A stretch of 64,000 bases of DNA from NCBI RefSeq assembly GCF_012317585.1, contig NZ_CP042909.1, positions 1-64,000 of the forward strand, in the 5' to 3' direction. Both the position numbers and the translations under genes were made by a program. The stretch is from Thermosulfurimonas marina. Its GTDB lineage: Bacteria > Desulfobacterota > Thermodesulfobacteria > Thermodesulfobacteriales > Thermodesulfobacteriaceae. This document shows positions 15,667 through 24,880 of the stretch, in pieces. Every line of letters begins with the position of its first letter. The first letter of the stretch is position 1. The notes under the pieces are model-generated. The model was not told where the DNA came from, ran no database searches, and saw only the letters and a program-made list of their open reading frames with translations.

Positions 15667-15675
15667 GCCCTGGTA
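15667..15675. repeat. Target-site duplication, right copy
   Basis: GCCCTGGTA, identical to 14401-14409. Removing the element and one copy restores the cmr4 reading frame across the junction. Confidence 0.85.
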
Positions 15676-16096
15676 CCTGACCGGCTGTTTGCCCATATCG
15701 TCAACAGCAACCTGGAGGTGCGCACTTCGGTCTCCATCGACCCGGCCACCGGCGCGGCGGAAGAGAAGGCCCTTTTCTCCTACGAAGCCCTGCCGCGGGG
15801 AACGGTACTGGTGTGGGAGATCATCGCTAAGAACCCGGCGCATTTTCAGATTGGCGGCCGGTCAATTACAGCAGTGTCCACGCCACAGGCGGTTCACAAT
15901 AAAGCCCAACAGGCTCATCCTTACTTGGAACATCTGGGCATCGGGGGCATGGGCACCCGCGGCATGGGGCGCGTGGAGGTGCTGTATGCGAACACATGGT
16001 CTGCCACGGGGACAGCATCCTGCCAAGAAAGCCAGTCTTCCGAAGAGCAAACCGAGCGGGAAACAGAGGATCAAGGGGAGGCAAGCCATTAGTGAA

Positions 16097-16456
16097 ATGC
16101 AAAAGACGAATCTGGACATCAGGTGCGCCGAACTGGGGCGCGAACTGGCGAAAAAGGTGGCGGACGAAAAAGTGTTCAACCAAGCCCTCGCTGTCTTGGA
16201 AGAACAGGGCCCTTATGCCATGTTCCTTTACCTCAAGGCCCGGCATGACAAGGTGGCGGGTGCCATCTGCGATGCCTTTCGTGAGTTTCTGAAAGAGACC
16301 TTTTCCGGTCGATTGGATGGGACAAACGACGTGCTGGATGCTGTCAAGACGCTTGCAGAAGACCTGGATGCCCTGCTCTTCGCCCGCGACCTGCTGCGCA
16401 CGGCGCTTTCCTACGCCCGTTATCATCTCAAAGCCGGGGGAGGTGGTGCATCATGA
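16097..16456 (+). CDS. Cmr5/Cas11-like small subunit (tentative)
   Basis: A 119-aa, all-helical-looking protein (LDIRCAELGRELAKKVAD; NQALAVLEEQGPYAMFLYLK; LFARDLLRTALSYARYHLK). Its size, helical content and position between a Cmr4-like gene and another RAMP gene match the small subunit of type III-B effector complexes, which lines the crRNA-target duplex. It starts 4 bp after the cmr4 stop and overlaps the next gene by 4 bp (ATGA). The frame is intact, but its partners are broken or missing. The assignment rests largely on context. Confidence 0.6.
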   Translation: MQKTNLDIRCAELGRELAKKVADEKVFNQALAVLEEQGPYAMFLYLKARHDKVAGAICDAFREFLKETFSGRLDGTNDVLDAVKTLAEDLDALLFARDLLRTALSYARYHLKAGGGGAS

Positions 16457-17316
16457 GCTGGAAGATGTATCGCTGGATCTGGCGACTGGAGGCGCCGCTA
16501 CATATCGGGATGTACCCCGCGGGGATGCTCAATCGGACCCGTCTTTATGTGCCGGCCCGCACCCTGTGGGGCGCCCTTACCGCGGAACTTGCCCGTCGAA
16601 AGAAAGATTCTTTTCCAGATTATCTAAAGGAAGGCGAGAACCTCCGCCAGAAAACACGCCTGAGCTATCTTTTTCCTGCCCAACCGGTCAACGAAAAATG
16701 GCAGGCCTGGCTTCCCCAATACGAAGAAGGCCAGGGGTTTTTGTGGAAGCGGGAGGATGAGGGCAAGTCCGCGGCAGATAGGGAGTTCCGGAGGTGGCTT
16801 CTCGGGACTCGACCAGGAACGGCCATCGATCCGAACTCGGACACCGCCGCCGAGGGCACTCTTCGGGAACATGAGGTCATCAACCCCTGGTCCTGCTGGG
16901 GGGAACGCGGAAGCCCTCAGCCGGTAGCCCTGGTCGGATATATCTTCCTCTCGAAGGATACCGAGGAGATTCTTGACCTTGATGAACTTTTCCTCGGAGG
17001 AGATACCCGTTATGGATTGGGGCGGATCAAAAGGATAGAGTATTCGGAAGACGAGAGCTTTTTCGGAGAAGAAGTGAGACTAGAAAAACATCCGGTAGTT
17101 ATGACCAAATTCCTTCGAGCTCACGTCTTCTCTCCAACAGAAGTTGCCCTTTCCGGAGCCCTCGAAAGGCTCGCGATGTGGAACCATCAAGAATTTGAGT
17201 CCCTCGATCGGGTGGCCTGGGTGCCCGGGTCTAAACCATCTCCTGATAAAAAATCATCTCCTGAAATATTATCGTGGGTCATCCGGGAGGATGGTTTCTG
17301 GATGCAACAAAAATAG
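16453..17316 (+). CDS. RAMP-superfamily CRISPR-associated protein
   Basis: A 287-aa RAMP protein. The N-terminus has RLEAPLHIGMYPAGMLNRTR and LYVPARTLWGALTAELAR, the usual first strand-loop and helix of Cas5/Cas7-type RAMPs. A glycine-rich loop LFLGGDTRYGLGRI lies near residues 175-190. The last 60 residues are not recognised. It is the last gene of the cassette and is open throughout. It could correspond to Cmr6, Cmr1 or a Csx10-like subunit, and I cannot choose between them. There is no cas10, cas6, cas1, cas2 or repeat array in the window. Confidence 0.6.
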   Translation: MSWKMYRWIWRLEAPLHIGMYPAGMLNRTRLYVPARTLWGALTAELARRKKDSFPDYLKEGENLRQKTRLSYLFPAQPVNEKWQAWLPQYEEGQGFLWKREDEGKSAADREFRRWLLGTRPGTAIDPNSDTAAEGTLREHEVINPWSCWGERGSPQPVALVGYIFLSKDTEEILDLDELFLGGDTRYGLGRIKRIEYSEDESFFGEEVRLEKHPVVMTKFLRAHVFSPTEVALSGALERLAMWNHQEFESLDRVAWVPGSKPSPDKKSSPEILSWVIREDGFWMQQK

Positions 17317-17360
17317 AAGCGGTGTCCTGATCATGCCTTCCAGGAGCCCTTTTCCAAGCC

Positions 17361-17389
17361 TAGACAGAGCCTCTAAAATTCTATATAAA
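17361..17389 (+). promoter_or_regulatory. Promoter for tpiA
   Basis: TAGACA (17361-17366), a 17-bp spacer, then TATAAA (17384-17389). It lies just upstream of tpiA, whose AGGAGGGG ribosome binding site precedes the ATG at 17423. It also marks the right border of the CRISPR/IS island. Confidence 0.7.
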
Positions 17390-17422
17390 AGCCGTGGTGG
17401 TTTTTAAAAGCGAGGAGGGGCT

Positions 17423-18175
17423 ATGCGCAGGCCGCTTATTGCCGGAAATTGGAAGATGCACAAGACCGTAAGGGAGACCCTGGATTATATACGCCGCTTT
17501 CGGGATCTGGTCTCCGGAGTGACCGACCGCGAGATCATGATCGCCCCGCCCTTTACCGCCCTCTACGCCGCAGGAGAGGCCCTTGCCGGAAGCTCCATCC
17601 GCCTCGGGGCGCAGAATGCCCACTGGGCCGAGGCCGGAGCCTTTACCGGAGAAATATCTCCAGTAATGCTTAAAGAATGTGGTGTAACTTACGTTATTAT
17701 TGGCCATTCTGAAAGAAGGCATATTTTTGGGGAAACCGACGAAATGATCTGCAAGCGACTTTCCGGGGTGATGGGGGCTGGGCTGCGGCCCATCCTCTGT
17801 ATCGGGGAGACCCTGGAAGAACGCGAGGCCGGAAAGACCTTTGAGGTTTTGGAAAGACAGGTAAAGGCTGCCTTGCAGGGCTTTGCGGCCGAGGATCTTC
17901 GGGAGCTGGTGGTGGCCTACGAGCCGGTCTGGGCCATCGGGACCGGAAAGACGGCTACCCCGGAGCAGGCCCAGGAGGCCCAGGCCTATGTGCGCCGGCT
18001 GCTTGCGGATTTTGGGGGAAAGGAATTCGCGGAAGGAATTCGCATCCTTTACGGAGGAAGCGTAAAGCCGGAAAACATCTCCGCCCTTATGGCCCAGCCC
18101 GATGTGGATGGGGCCCTGGTGGGCGGCGCCTCGCTGGATCCCGAAACCTTTGCCCGGATCGTGAAATATGCCTGA
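17423..18175 (+). CDS. tpiA: Triosephosphate isomerase
   Basis: Interconverts dihydroxyacetone phosphate and glyceraldehyde-3-phosphate. The 250-aa chain is normal. Catalytic residues are all visible: Lys in GNWKMHK (residues 7-13), His in IIGHSERR, and Glu in VAYEPVWAIGTGK with the flexible lid that follows; YGGSVKPEN is the phosphate-binding loop. It overlaps the next gene by 8 bp, so it heads a tpiA - CoA-binding protein - scpA operon. Confidence 0.97.
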   Translation: MRRPLIAGNWKMHKTVRETLDYIRRFRDLVSGVTDREIMIAPPFTALYAAGEALAGSSIRLGAQNAHWAEAGAFTGEISPVMLKECGVTYVIIGHSERRHIFGETDEMICKRLSGVMGAGLRPILCIGETLEEREAGKTFEVLERQVKAALQGFAAEDLRELVVAYEPVWAIGTGKTATPEQAQEAQAYVRRLLADFGGKEFAEGIRILYGGSVKPENISALMAQPDVDGALVGGASLDPETFARIVKYA

Positions 18176-18608
18176 GGCCTGCCAGATTCCGGACTATTCT
18201 CAGGTAGAGCCCGAGGCCCTGGAGGTGGTGAGGAAGTACCGGAGGCTGGCCATCGTGGGGGCCAGCCCCAAGCCCGAAAGGCCCAGCCACCAAGTCATGA
18301 AGTATCTCCTGGAGCAGGGCTTTGAGGTGGTGCCGGTAAATCCTGGGCAAAAAGAAATCCTGGGAAAGACCTGCTATCCTTCCCTTTCGGCCATTCCGGA
18401 GGAAAAGCGCCCGGAGGTGGTCATTGTCTTCCGGCGTGCGGAAGAGGTGCCCCCTATTGCGGAGGAGGCCGTAAAGATCGGGGCCCGGGTGCTCTGGCTC
18501 CAGGAGGGCATCGTAAGTTCGGAGGCCGCCGAGATCGCTCGCCAGGCTGGCCTCACCGTAGTCATGAATCGCTGTTTCAAGAAGGTCCACACCCTTGCCC
18601 GCCGCTGA
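18168..18608 (+). CDS. CoA-binding domain protein (YccU type)
   Basis: A single-domain 146-aa protein with a CoA-binding Rossmann fold: RRLAIVGASPKPERPSHQVM near residues 25-45, VVPVNPGQKEILGKTCYPSL, and a C-terminal MNRCFKKVH. It is the stand-alone relative of the N-terminal domain of ADP-forming acyl-CoA ligases such as the one at 5863-7956, and in general such proteins have no proven reaction. The start overlaps tpiA and the end overlaps scpA by 14 bp, so expression is coupled. Confidence 0.85.
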   Translation: MPEACQIPDYSQVEPEALEVVRKYRRLAIVGASPKPERPSHQVMKYLLEQGFEVVPVNPGQKEILGKTCYPSLSAIPEEKRPEVVIVFRRAEEVPPIAEEAVKIGARVLWLQEGIVSSEAAEIARQAGLTVVMNRCFKKVHTLARR

Positions 18609-19266
18609 GCCTTCCCGACTTCTTGAGCTCTGGGAGAGGGCCCGGCGTCATCCTCCCCAGGTCCTGGAGAGCGACCTGGCCCTCCTGACCCGAACTTATC
18701 TAATCCATCTTGATGCGCTCTTAGAAAAGGGCCTGGAGCGGGCCGGAGAGTATCTCCAGGTGGCCTCTTACCTGGTCTATCTCAAAAGCCGTCTGCTCCT
18801 TCCGCGTCCGGAAAAGGAGACCGCGCCCGAGGAGGAAGGCCCTTCCCGTATACAATTTTCCTCGACTCTTCCCGGTATCCTGCCCGAGGTCCTGGACGGT
18901 CTAACCGTTCTGGGAAAAGACGTATTCGTGGCTCCGGGCCTGTTTCCCGAAAGGGGGGAGCTTTCCCTGGAGATGGAGGAGTTGGTTCGGGCCCTTCTCC
19001 AGGTCTTGGAAAGAGCCCATCCTCCGATGACCGAGATTCCGCGTCTGGAATCGCTCTTCCAACGCCTCCTTGAAGAAACCTTGCGTTATCTCGAAAACCG
19101 GGAAAAATTTTTGCTGCAAGAATTTTTAGAAAATTACCAGGATAAACTGGAAAAATTAGCGGCTATTCTGGTGGTTTTGGAACTTTCTTTTCGAAAAATC
19201 TGCCGTATTTTCCAGAACTCCCCCTTTTCCGAAATCGAAATCGTAGCTCGCACCGAGGAATTTTAA
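18595..19266 (+). CDS. scpA: Segregation and condensation protein A
   Basis: ScpA is the kleisin that joins the SMC ATPase and ScpB in chromosome condensation. The 223-aa product has the characteristic N-terminal block: LTRTYLIHLDALLEKG, then EYLQVASYLVYLKSRLLLP, the equivalent of the conserved EFLVMAATLLEIKSRMLLP. The C-terminal region, LVVLELSFRKICRIFQNS, matches the winged-helix end. The very start (about 25 residues) is poorly conserved. scpB is not in the window. It ends the tpiA operon. Confidence 0.8.
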   Translation: MPAAEPSRLLELWERARRHPPQVLESDLALLTRTYLIHLDALLEKGLERAGEYLQVASYLVYLKSRLLLPRPEKETAPEEEGPSRIQFSSTLPGILPEVLDGLTVLGKDVFVAPGLFPERGELSLEMEELVRALLQVLERAHPPMTEIPRLESLFQRLLEETLRYLENREKFLLQEFLENYQDKLEKLAAILVVLELSFRKICRIFQNSPFSEIEIVARTEEF

Positions 19267-19322
19267 GTCCGGGAAAAAAATACCCATAAAAAGGGGAATT
19301 TTTCCCCGTCACCTTCCCGGAC
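19267..19322. repeat. Nested inverted repeats after scpA
   Basis: GTCCGGGAA (19267-19275) pairs exactly with TTCCCGGAC (19314-19322), and GGGGAATTTTTCCCC sits inside as a second short hairpin. It begins right after the scpA stop codon and is a plausible transcript end, though no T-run follows the outer stem. Confidence 0.55.
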
Positions 19323-19337
19323 CAGAAAACTTCCGGC

Positions 19338-19368
19338 TTGACTTGAAAGCGGATCTTATGGCTTAAAT
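19338..19368 (+). promoter_or_regulatory. Candidate promoter for the ferredoxin-nuo operon
   Basis: TTGACT (19338-19343), then TTAAAT (19363-19368) after a rather long 19-bp spacer. The expected start of transcription is close to the ATG at 19374, which has no clear Shine-Dalgarno sequence. Confidence 0.4.
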
Positions 19369-19373
19369 AAGGC

Positions 19374-19841
19374 ATGCCATACACGGTAGCCCACGACCCA
19401 GAAAAGTGTGATGGGTGTCTTAACTGTGTGAAGGCCTGCGCGGAAACGCATGAAGGGCTGGCCAATTGCCAGATCCTCACCTGTGGGGGCAAGTTCGTCT
19501 ATTTTTCCTGTATGCAGTGCAAAAAGCCCCAGTGTGCGGAAGTTTGCCCCACCGGGGCTATGCGTCGGGAAAACGAAATTGTGATCCTTCTGCGGGATCT
19601 TTGTGTGGGTTGTGTCAACTGTGTTTATGCTTGCCCCTGGGGGGTGCCGCGCTTCAATCCCCGGACCGGTCGGGTGGGCAAGTGTGATCTCTGTCACGAA
19701 AGAGTGGCTTCGGGAGGGAAACCGGCCTGTGTGGAGGCCTGTCCCAACGAGGCCCTGGCCGTAAAGGAGGTCAAACCTCCGGCCAAAAAGGCCGCGGCGG
19801 CTAAAAAAGCCGCCGCTAAGGCCGCTGCCAAGGAGGGGTAG
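19374..19841 (+). CDS. Four-cluster ferredoxin-like electron-transfer subunit
   Basis: A 155-aa iron-sulfur protein of the CooF/HydN type. Cys motifs for four [4Fe-4S] clusters are visible: CDGCLNCVKAC, CMQCKKPQCAEVCPTG, CVGCVNCVYACPWG, and CDLC with CVEACPNEAL. The last 20 residues are a Lys/Ala-rich tail (KKAAAAKKAAAK). There is no signal peptide or membrane segment, so it is cytoplasmic. It lies immediately before nuoA (1 bp gap) in an operon that lacks nuoEFG, so it may pass electrons from ferredoxin or another donor to complex I. That role is inference. Confidence 0.8.
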   Translation: MPYTVAHDPEKCDGCLNCVKACAETHEGLANCQILTCGGKFVYFSCMQCKKPQCAEVCPTGAMRRENEIVILLRDLCVGCVNCVYACPWGVPRFNPRTGRVGKCDLCHERVASGGKPACVEACPNEALAVKEVKPPAKKAAAAKKAAAKAAAKEG

Positions 19842-19842
19842 G

Positions 19843-20214
19843 GTGGGAGAACTGGGCCTGGCTTCTAAGTATCTTCCCATCTTGATTCTGGCCATTCTGG
19901 TCTTCGTCATCGGGGTCTCCATGCTCATCCTGAATGCCATCCTGGGCTTGAAGCGCCCTTACCCCGAAAAACTCATCCGCTATGAATGCGGTCTTCCCCC
20001 TTCCGGAGAGCCCCGACATCCCTTTTCGGTCAAGTTTTACGCCATAGCCATCCTTTTTGTGGTCTTTGACGTGGAGGCGGTCTTTCTTTATCCCTGGGCG
20101 GTCTCCTTTGACCGGCTGGGGGCTTTGGCCTACGTAGAAATGGTGGTCTTCATCGCTCTACTTCTGGTGGCCTACTTCTATGCCTGGATCAGGGGGGCCT
20201 TTCAATGGGAGTAG
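19843..20214 (+). CDS. nuoA: NADH-quinone oxidoreductase subunit A
   Basis: A small membrane subunit of complex I (123 aa) with three hydrophobic helices. The conserved loop [21 protein letters not shown] and [11 protein letters not shown] are diagnostic. The start is GTG after AGGAGGGGTAGG. It overlaps nuoB by 10 bp and begins the eleven-gene nuo set. Confidence 0.95.
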   Translation: MGELGLASKYLPILILAILVFVIGVSMLILNAILGLKRPYPEKLIRYECGLPPSGEPRHPFSVKFYAIAILFVVFDVEAVFLYPWAVSFDRLGALAYVEMVVFIALLLVAYFYAWIRGAFQWE

Positions 20215-20720
20215 AAAAAGAGACCGTGGAAGTAGCACCTGGGGTAAGGCAGATCCCGGAAACGCCGGTCTTTATCACCCCGCTGGACAAGCTCATCAAT
20301 TGGGCCCGTACCGGCTCTCTCTGGCCCATGACCTTCGGTCTGGCCTGTTGCGCCATCGAGATGATGGCCACCGGGGCCAGTCACCACGATCTCGACCGGT
20401 TTGGGATCATCTTTCGGGCCTCTCCCCGGCAGGCTGACGTTCTGATTGTGGCCGGCACGGTGACCAAGAAGATGGCCCCGGTAGTGCGCCGGGTCTATGA
20501 CCAGATGCCCGAGCCCCGCTACGTAATCGCTATGGGAAGCTGTGCCTGCACCGGGGGGGTCTTCCGCACCTACTCTACGGTGCAGGGCTGTGACGAATTT
20601 CTGCCGGTGGACATTTATATTCCGGGTTGCCCCCCGCGGCCGGAGGCCCTGATGTATGGGTTACGTAAGCTCCAGGAGAAGATCCGCCGCGAGGCCGGGC
20701 GCTGGGGAGCTTGGAGATAG
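20205..20720 (+). CDS. nuoB: NADH-quinone oxidoreductase subunit B
   Basis: A 171-aa peripheral-arm subunit carrying the terminal [4Fe-4S] cluster N2. [14 protein letters not shown] holds the tandem Cys ligands, and the further Cys residues lie in MGSCACTGG and [17 protein letters not shown]-type sequence (here [18 protein letters not shown]). It delivers electrons to quinone at the interface with NuoD and NuoH. It overlaps nuoA. Confidence 0.96.
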   Translation: MGVEKETVEVAPGVRQIPETPVFITPLDKLINWARTGSLWPMTFGLACCAIEMMATGASHHDLDRFGIIFRASPRQADVLIVAGTVTKKMAPVVRRVYDQMPEPRYVIAMGSCACTGGVFRTYSTVQGCDEFLPVDIYIPGCPPRPEALMYGLRKLQEKIRREAGRWGAWR

Positions 20721-20723
20721 GCC

Positions 20724-21287
20724 ATGAGTGAGGTCGTAGAAAAACTCAAAGAGCGCTTCGGGGCCGCGGTACTCGCCGAAGAGGTTTCCTGCGGACAGCA
20801 GGTAGTCTTTGTCTCCCGGGAGGCCCTTCGGGACGTGGTGCGTTTTCTGCACGACGAAATGGACTTCAAACACCTGGCCGACCTCTGCGGGGTGGACTAT
20901 CAGGGCTATAAACCTAAACGTCCGGTGTCCGAGCGCTTCGAAGTGGTCTATAACCTCTATTCCCTTTCCCGGAAGGAGCTTTTACGTCTCCGGGTGCCGG
21001 TGCCGGAGGAAGACCCCCGGGTTCCCAGTGTGACCTCTGTCTTTCGGGTGGCCAACTGGTTTGAAAGGGAATGTTACGACATGTTTGGAATTCGTTTCGA
21101 GGGGCATCCCGATCTCCGACGTCTTCTCATGCCTGAGGATTGGGAGGGGCATCCCCTGCGCAAGGACTATCCGCTGGAGCTGGAAAAGGAATGGCCGGAA
21201 TACGAACGTCTGCGAGAGAAGGCCCGGGAGCTTTCCCGGTACGAATGGGGAGGGCGTGGGGTGAGGGGAGGGGAGCATGGCGCCTAA
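20724..21287 (+). CDS. nuoC: NADH-quinone oxidoreductase subunit C
   Basis: A 187-aa peripheral-arm subunit. [20 protein letters not shown] and [19 protein letters not shown] form the conserved C-terminal signature. NuoC and NuoD are separate genes here, unlike the fused NuoCD of enterobacteria. It overlaps nuoD by 11 bp. Confidence 0.94.
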   Translation: MSEVVEKLKERFGAAVLAEEVSCGQQVVFVSREALRDVVRFLHDEMDFKHLADLCGVDYQGYKPKRPVSERFEVVYNLYSLSRKELLRLRVPVPEEDPRVPSVTSVFRVANWFERECYDMFGIRFEGHPDLRRLLMPEDWEGHPLRKDYPLELEKEWPEYERLREKARELSRYEWGGRGVRGGEHGA

Positions 21288-22506
21288 GGTAGAGATTGTT
21301 CAGCGTCAGTTTGGGCATCCCGAGTGGGAAGAACCCTTTGTGGTGAACATGGGGCCGCAGCACCCTTCTACCCACGGGGTCCTGCGGCTCTATCTGGAAC
21401 TCGATGGGGAGAGCGTGGTTCGTTGCGATCCCCGTATCGGCTATCTCCACCGGGGGCTGGAGAAGCTTTCCGAAAACCTCACTTACACTCAGGCCCTGGT
21501 CCTCACCGACCGCCTGGACTATATCTCCTCCGCAGCCAACAACGTGGGTTACTGCTTGGCCGTGGAAAAACTCATGGGGCTTGAGGTCCCGCGGCGGGCC
21601 CGGCTCCTGCGCACTATTGTCTGTGAGATGGCCCGTATCTCCAGCCATCTCCTCTGGCTGGCCACCCACGCTCTAGACATCGGAGCTATGACGGTTTTCC
21701 TTTACTGTTTCCGCGACCGCGAGTGGCTTCTGGATATTTACGAAAAGATCTGTGGGGCCCGGCTTACGGTGAGCTACGCCCGGGTGGGCGGGGTAAGACT
21801 GGACTTTACCCCGGAGATTGTAGAGGATCTTTACCGCTTTACCGAAGAGTTTCCGGGACGGATTACGGATTACGAGACCCTGATCGACGTCAATCGCATC
21901 TGGCTCAAGCGGACCAAGGGAATCGCGGTGGTCCCTCCGGAAAAGGCTCTAAATATGGGACTTACCGGTCCTTCTCTGCGCGGCTCCGGGATCCCTTATG
22001 ATGTGCGCAAATTCAAGCCCTACGACGCTTACGACGAGGTGGAGTTTGAGGTCCCCGTGGGGAAAAACGGAGATACCTACGATCGCTACCGGGTGCGTAT
22101 GGAGGAGTTACGGCAGGCCAATCGCATTATTCGCCAGTGCTTGGACAAGCTCCCGGAGACCGAAGGGGAGCCGGTGGTGGCTGAGGGGGCTCCGGATCTT
22201 CTCATGCCCGAAAAAAAGAAGGTCCCGCAGGCGGCTCCTCATCCTAAGAAGGGCTTTTTAGTCAAGGGGGCGGAGGCCCCGGTGGTCCCTCCGGGAGAGG
22301 TTTATGTCTCCATAGAGGCCCCTAAAGGGGAGCTGGGTTATTACCTAGTAAGCGACGGTTCGGGGAAGCCCTGGAGGGTGCGGGTGCGAGCCCCTTCCTT
22401 TGTGCATATTTCGGCCATTCCGGAGATGGTCAAGGGGCACATGGTGGCGGATATTATCGCGGTGATCGGAACTCTGGATGTGGTCCTGGGAGAGTGTGAT
22501 CGTTAG
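21277..22506 (+). CDS. nuoD: NADH-quinone oxidoreductase subunit D
   Basis: A 409-aa subunit, the 49-kDa homologue, that forms the quinone site with Nuo[31 protein letters not shown] and DPCLSCTVR-region equivalents are partly visible; the family end [13 protein letters not shown] is complete. About residues 290-335 contain a Pro/Lys-rich insert ([16 protein letters not shown]) between the helical core and the last domain, which is unusual. The start codon lies within nuoC. Confidence 0.93.
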   Translation: MAPKVEIVQRQFGHPEWEEPFVVNMGPQHPSTHGVLRLYLELDGESVVRCDPRIGYLHRGLEKLSENLTYTQALVLTDRLDYISSAANNVGYCLAVEKLMGLEVPRRARLLRTIVCEMARISSHLLWLATHALDIGAMTVFLYCFRDREWLLDIYEKICGARLTVSYARVGGVRLDFTPEIVEDLYRFTEEFPGRITDYETLIDVNRIWLKRTKGIAVVPPEKALNMGLTGPSLRGSGIPYDVRKFKPYDAYDEVEFEVPVGKNGDTYDRYRVRMEELRQANRIIRQCLDKLPETEGEPVVAEGAPDLLMPEKKKVPQAAPHPKKGFLVKGAEAPVVPPGEVYVSIEAPKGELGYYLVSDGSGKPWRVRVRAPSFVHISAIPEMVKGHMVADIIAVIGTLDVVLGECDR

Positions 22507-22515
22507 GAGGGGGGC

Positions 22516-23505
22516 ATGGAGGCCATTTTGAAATCCGCCCTGCCGACACTGATCTTGATTGGAGAGGCCTTGGTGCTTCTGGTGGTGGCCCTGCTTCATG
22601 TGGCCTATACCACCTATGCCGAACGGAAGATCATCGGACGGATGCAACAGCGGCTCGGGCCCAACCGGGTAGGGCCTCGGGGACTGCTACAGCCCATTGC
22701 GGACGTGCTCAAGCTCCTTACCAAGGAAGACATCGTCCCCCTAGGGGCCGACAAGACCCTCTTTTATTTAGCGCCTCTTATTTCTCTAGTAGCCGGGGCC
22801 ACGAGTCTGGCGGTCATTCCGGTCTGGGAAAAGTTCGTCCTGGCCAACGTCAATGTGGGGCTTTTGGTCATTCTGGCCTTGAGTTCTCTTTCCTCCTACG
22901 GGGTGATTCTTTCGGGTTGGGCCTCCAACTCCCGCTACGCCTTTTTGGGAGGGCTGCGGGCCTCGGCTCAGGTGATCAGTTATGAGGTGGCTATGGCCCT
23001 TTCTCTCGTAGGGGTCATGCTTATGGCCGGCTCTATGAATTTGGCCGAGATCGTGCGGGCTCAAACGGCAAGTTCTTTCAAGATCTACGCTATTCCTCAG
23101 ATCATAGGCTTTTTTGTCTTTATGGTCTCGGCCATTGCGGAGACCAACCGGGTGCCCTTCGATCTTCCCGAGGCCGAGACCGAATTGGTGGCCGGTTATT
23201 TCGTGGAATACAGCGGAATCCGTTTCGGGCTCTTTTATCTGGCCGAATATTTCGGCATGGTGGTCATGAGTGCCGTAGCCGTGACCTGTTTTCTCGGGGG
23301 CTGGGCCGGACCCTTTGAGGTGCCGGGGTTGCCCTTTTTCTGGTTCTTGGTGAAATTATACGTCCTTCTCTTCTTCTACATCTGGGTGCGGGCCACGCTT
23401 CCGCGTTATCGATACGATCAGCTCATGGGCCTGGGCTGGAAGGTCCTGATTCCGTTATCCCTAGCCAACATTCTGGTGACCGGGCTCCTTAAGCTCTGGG
23501 TGTAA
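22516..23505 (+). CDS. nuoH: NADH-quinone oxidoreductase subunit H
   Basis: A 329-aa membrane subunit with about eight helices that completes the quinone channel. Conserved motifs include [11 protein letters not shown]-like [40 protein letters not shown] and [24 protein letters not shown] precedes the ATG. Confidence 0.96.
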   Translation: MEAILKSALPTLILIGEALVLLVVALLHVAYTTYAERKIIGRMQQRLGPNRVGPRGLLQPIADVLKLLTKEDIVPLGADKTLFYLAPLISLVAGATSLAVIPVWEKFVLANVNVGLLVILALSSLSSYGVILSGWASNSRYAFLGGLRASAQVISYEVAMALSLVGVMLMAGSMNLAEIVRAQTASSFKIYAIPQIIGFFVFMVSAIAETNRVPFDLPEAETELVAGYFVEYSGIRFGLFYLAEYFGMVVMSAVAVTCFLGGWAGPFEVPGLPFFWFLVKLYVLLFFYIWVRATLPRYRYDQLMGLGWKVLIPLSLANILVTGLLKLWV

Positions 23506-23518
23506 AAGGGGAGGAGAG

Positions 23519-24055
23519 ATGAATCCCTTAAGGACTATTTTTCTTACCGAAATCGCCAAGGGGCTGGCGCTCACCCTGCGCAAGATGTTCAGCCGGCCGG
23601 TCACAGTGCAGTATCCGGAGGAAAAGAAACCCGTAGCTCCGGGGTTTCGCGGAAGGCACGCCCTGGTAAGGGATCCAGAAACCGGTCGGGAACGTTGCAT
23701 TGGTTGTCTGCGTTGCGCCAAAGTCTGTCCCTCGCGGTGCATCTACATTGAGACCGAAAGGGATCCGGAGACCCGACGCCTGGTGGTCAAGCGCTACGAT
23801 ATTGAAGCTTTACGGTGTGTGTTCTGTGGGTACTGTGAGGAAGTCTGTCCGGTAAACGCCGTAGTGCTTACCGAATTTTACGAATACGCTGGGGAAAGGC
23901 GAGAGGACCTCTACTTCGACAAAGAAAGACTCCTCCAGAATTGGGACGAGTTCATCGTGACCCAGAAGCGTCCCTATTTCAATCCCTATTGGAAACCCCG
24001 GGGGATTCCGGAGAGTCGTCTTCCCGCGCCCAAGAGGAAGGCCGAGGGGGTATAG
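23519..24055 (+). CDS. nuoI: NADH-quinone oxidoreductase subunit I
   Basis: A 178-aa ferredoxin-type subunit with two [4Fe-4S] clusters: [16 protein letters not shown] and [16 protein letters not shown]. The N-terminal helix and [18 protein letters not shown] are typical. It links the peripheral electron chain to NuoB. Confidence 0.95.
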   Translation: MNPLRTIFLTEIAKGLALTLRKMFSRPVTVQYPEEKKPVAPGFRGRHALVRDPETGRERCIGCLRCAKVCPSRCIYIETERDPETRRLVVKRYDIEALRCVFCGYCEEVCPVNAVVLTEFYEYAGERREDLYFDKERLLQNWDEFIVTQKRPYFNPYWKPRGIPESRLPAPKRKAEGV

Positions 24056-24058
24056 GAG

Positions 24059-24577
24059 ATGGAGAAAGTCCTTTTCGGATATCTCAGTCTAGCCATGTTG
24101 GTCTCGGCCCTGCTGGCCGTATTTTCGCGCAACGCGGTCAAGGCCGTACTCTGGGTTTTGGTAATGTTTCTCCATCAGGCGGTCCTGTTTCTTACGCTTC
24201 AGGCCGAATTTCTGGCCGCGGTGCAGGTCATCGTTTACGCCGGGGCGGTGCTGGTGCTCTTCCTCTTTGTGGTTTACATGATCAACCTTCGGGAAGAATT
24301 GCGTCTTCCCCGGTTTCTGGGGTCCTATCCCCTGGCCTTTCTGGCGGTTTTTGGCCTGCTGGTCCTCGCTGCGGCCGGGCTTTCGGGCTACCATACGGCA
24401 CAAGCCCTAGGGATACTCACCCCGGAGGCCTTGCTTAAATACGGCCATGCGCGGCTTCTAGGAGAACATCTCTTCCGGGAGCATCTCCTGGCCTTTGAGG
24501 TGGCCGGAGTGCTCCTCCTGGTGGCCGTCTTGGGAGCGGTAGTCCTGGTAAGGCGGATCAGGGAGGGGGCGGTATGA
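24059..24577 (+). CDS. nuoJ: NADH-quinone oxidoreductase subunit J
   Basis: A 172-aa membrane subunit with five hydrophobic helices. AEFLAAVQVIVYAGAVLVLF is the highly conserved central helix with its pi-bulge. It overlaps nuoK by 4 bp. Confidence 0.94.
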   Translation: MEKVLFGYLSLAMLVSALLAVFSRNAVKAVLWVLVMFLHQAVLFLTLQAEFLAAVQVIVYAGAVLVLFLFVVYMINLREELRLPRFLGSYPLAFLAVFGLLVLAAAGLSGYHTAQALGILTPEALLKYGHARLLGEHLFREHLLAFEVAGVLLLVAVLGAVVLVRRIREGAV

Positions 24578-24876
24578 TCCCGGTAAACTGGTATCTGTGG
24601 CTGGCGCTGGCCCTTTTTGCGGTGGGGCTCTTTGGGTTTGTAAGCCGACGTAACGTGATCATCATGCTTCTATCCATCGAGATCATGCTCAATGCGGCTA
24701 ACGTAGCCCTTGCGGCTCTAGGAACCCGGATGCAGGATGTGACCGGTCACATCCTGGTCTTTTTCGTCATTGCGGTGGCCGCGGCGGAAGCGGCCATCGG
24801 TCTTTCGCTGGTGGTTCTGCTTTACAAGCGCTTTCGGGAAGTACATATGGATGAAGTCCGCAGGCTAAAGGGGTAA
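24574..24876 (+). CDS. nuoK: NADH-quinone oxidoreductase subunit K
   Basis: A 100-aa three-helix membrane subunit. RRNVIIMLLSIEIMLNAANV and AAEAAIGLSLVVLLYKRF are diagnostic and include the buried Glu residues that take part in proton movement. It is coupled to nuoJ by ATGA overlap. Confidence 0.95.
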   Translation: MIPVNWYLWLALALFAVGLFGFVSRRNVIIMLLSIEIMLNAANVALAALGTRMQDVTGHILVFFVIAVAAAEAAIGLSLVVLLYKRFREVHMDEVRRLKG

Positions 24877-24880
24877 GACC

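Larger units (their letters stand above)
13782..16092 (+). pseudogene. cmr4-like (Cas7) gene, frameshifted and split by an IS256-family element
   Basis: The N-terminal part (13782-14400) shows a Cas7/Cmr4 RAMP fold: GMALDPIHVGTGGARIGRVD, KIPGSSLAGVYRTY, the Cys-rich CPVCTVFGFARG, and VLLFPVPTRRGPMWVTCP. The C-terminal part (15667-16092) has PDRLFAHIVNSNLEV and the glycine-rich loop GIGGMGTRGMGRVEV. Joining them across one copy of the 9-bp duplication restores RLALVPDRLF in one frame. A second lesion, one extra base near 14283-14293, moves GIPLNLGWLLLE into the next frame, so the gene was broken at least twice. In type III-B systems this protein forms the crRNA-binding backbone and cuts target RNA. 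Confidence 0.8.

Noticed and set aside
13100-17320. A CRISPR repeat array near the cmr-like genes.
   Set aside because: No regularly spaced direct repeats are visible in the island or its flanks.
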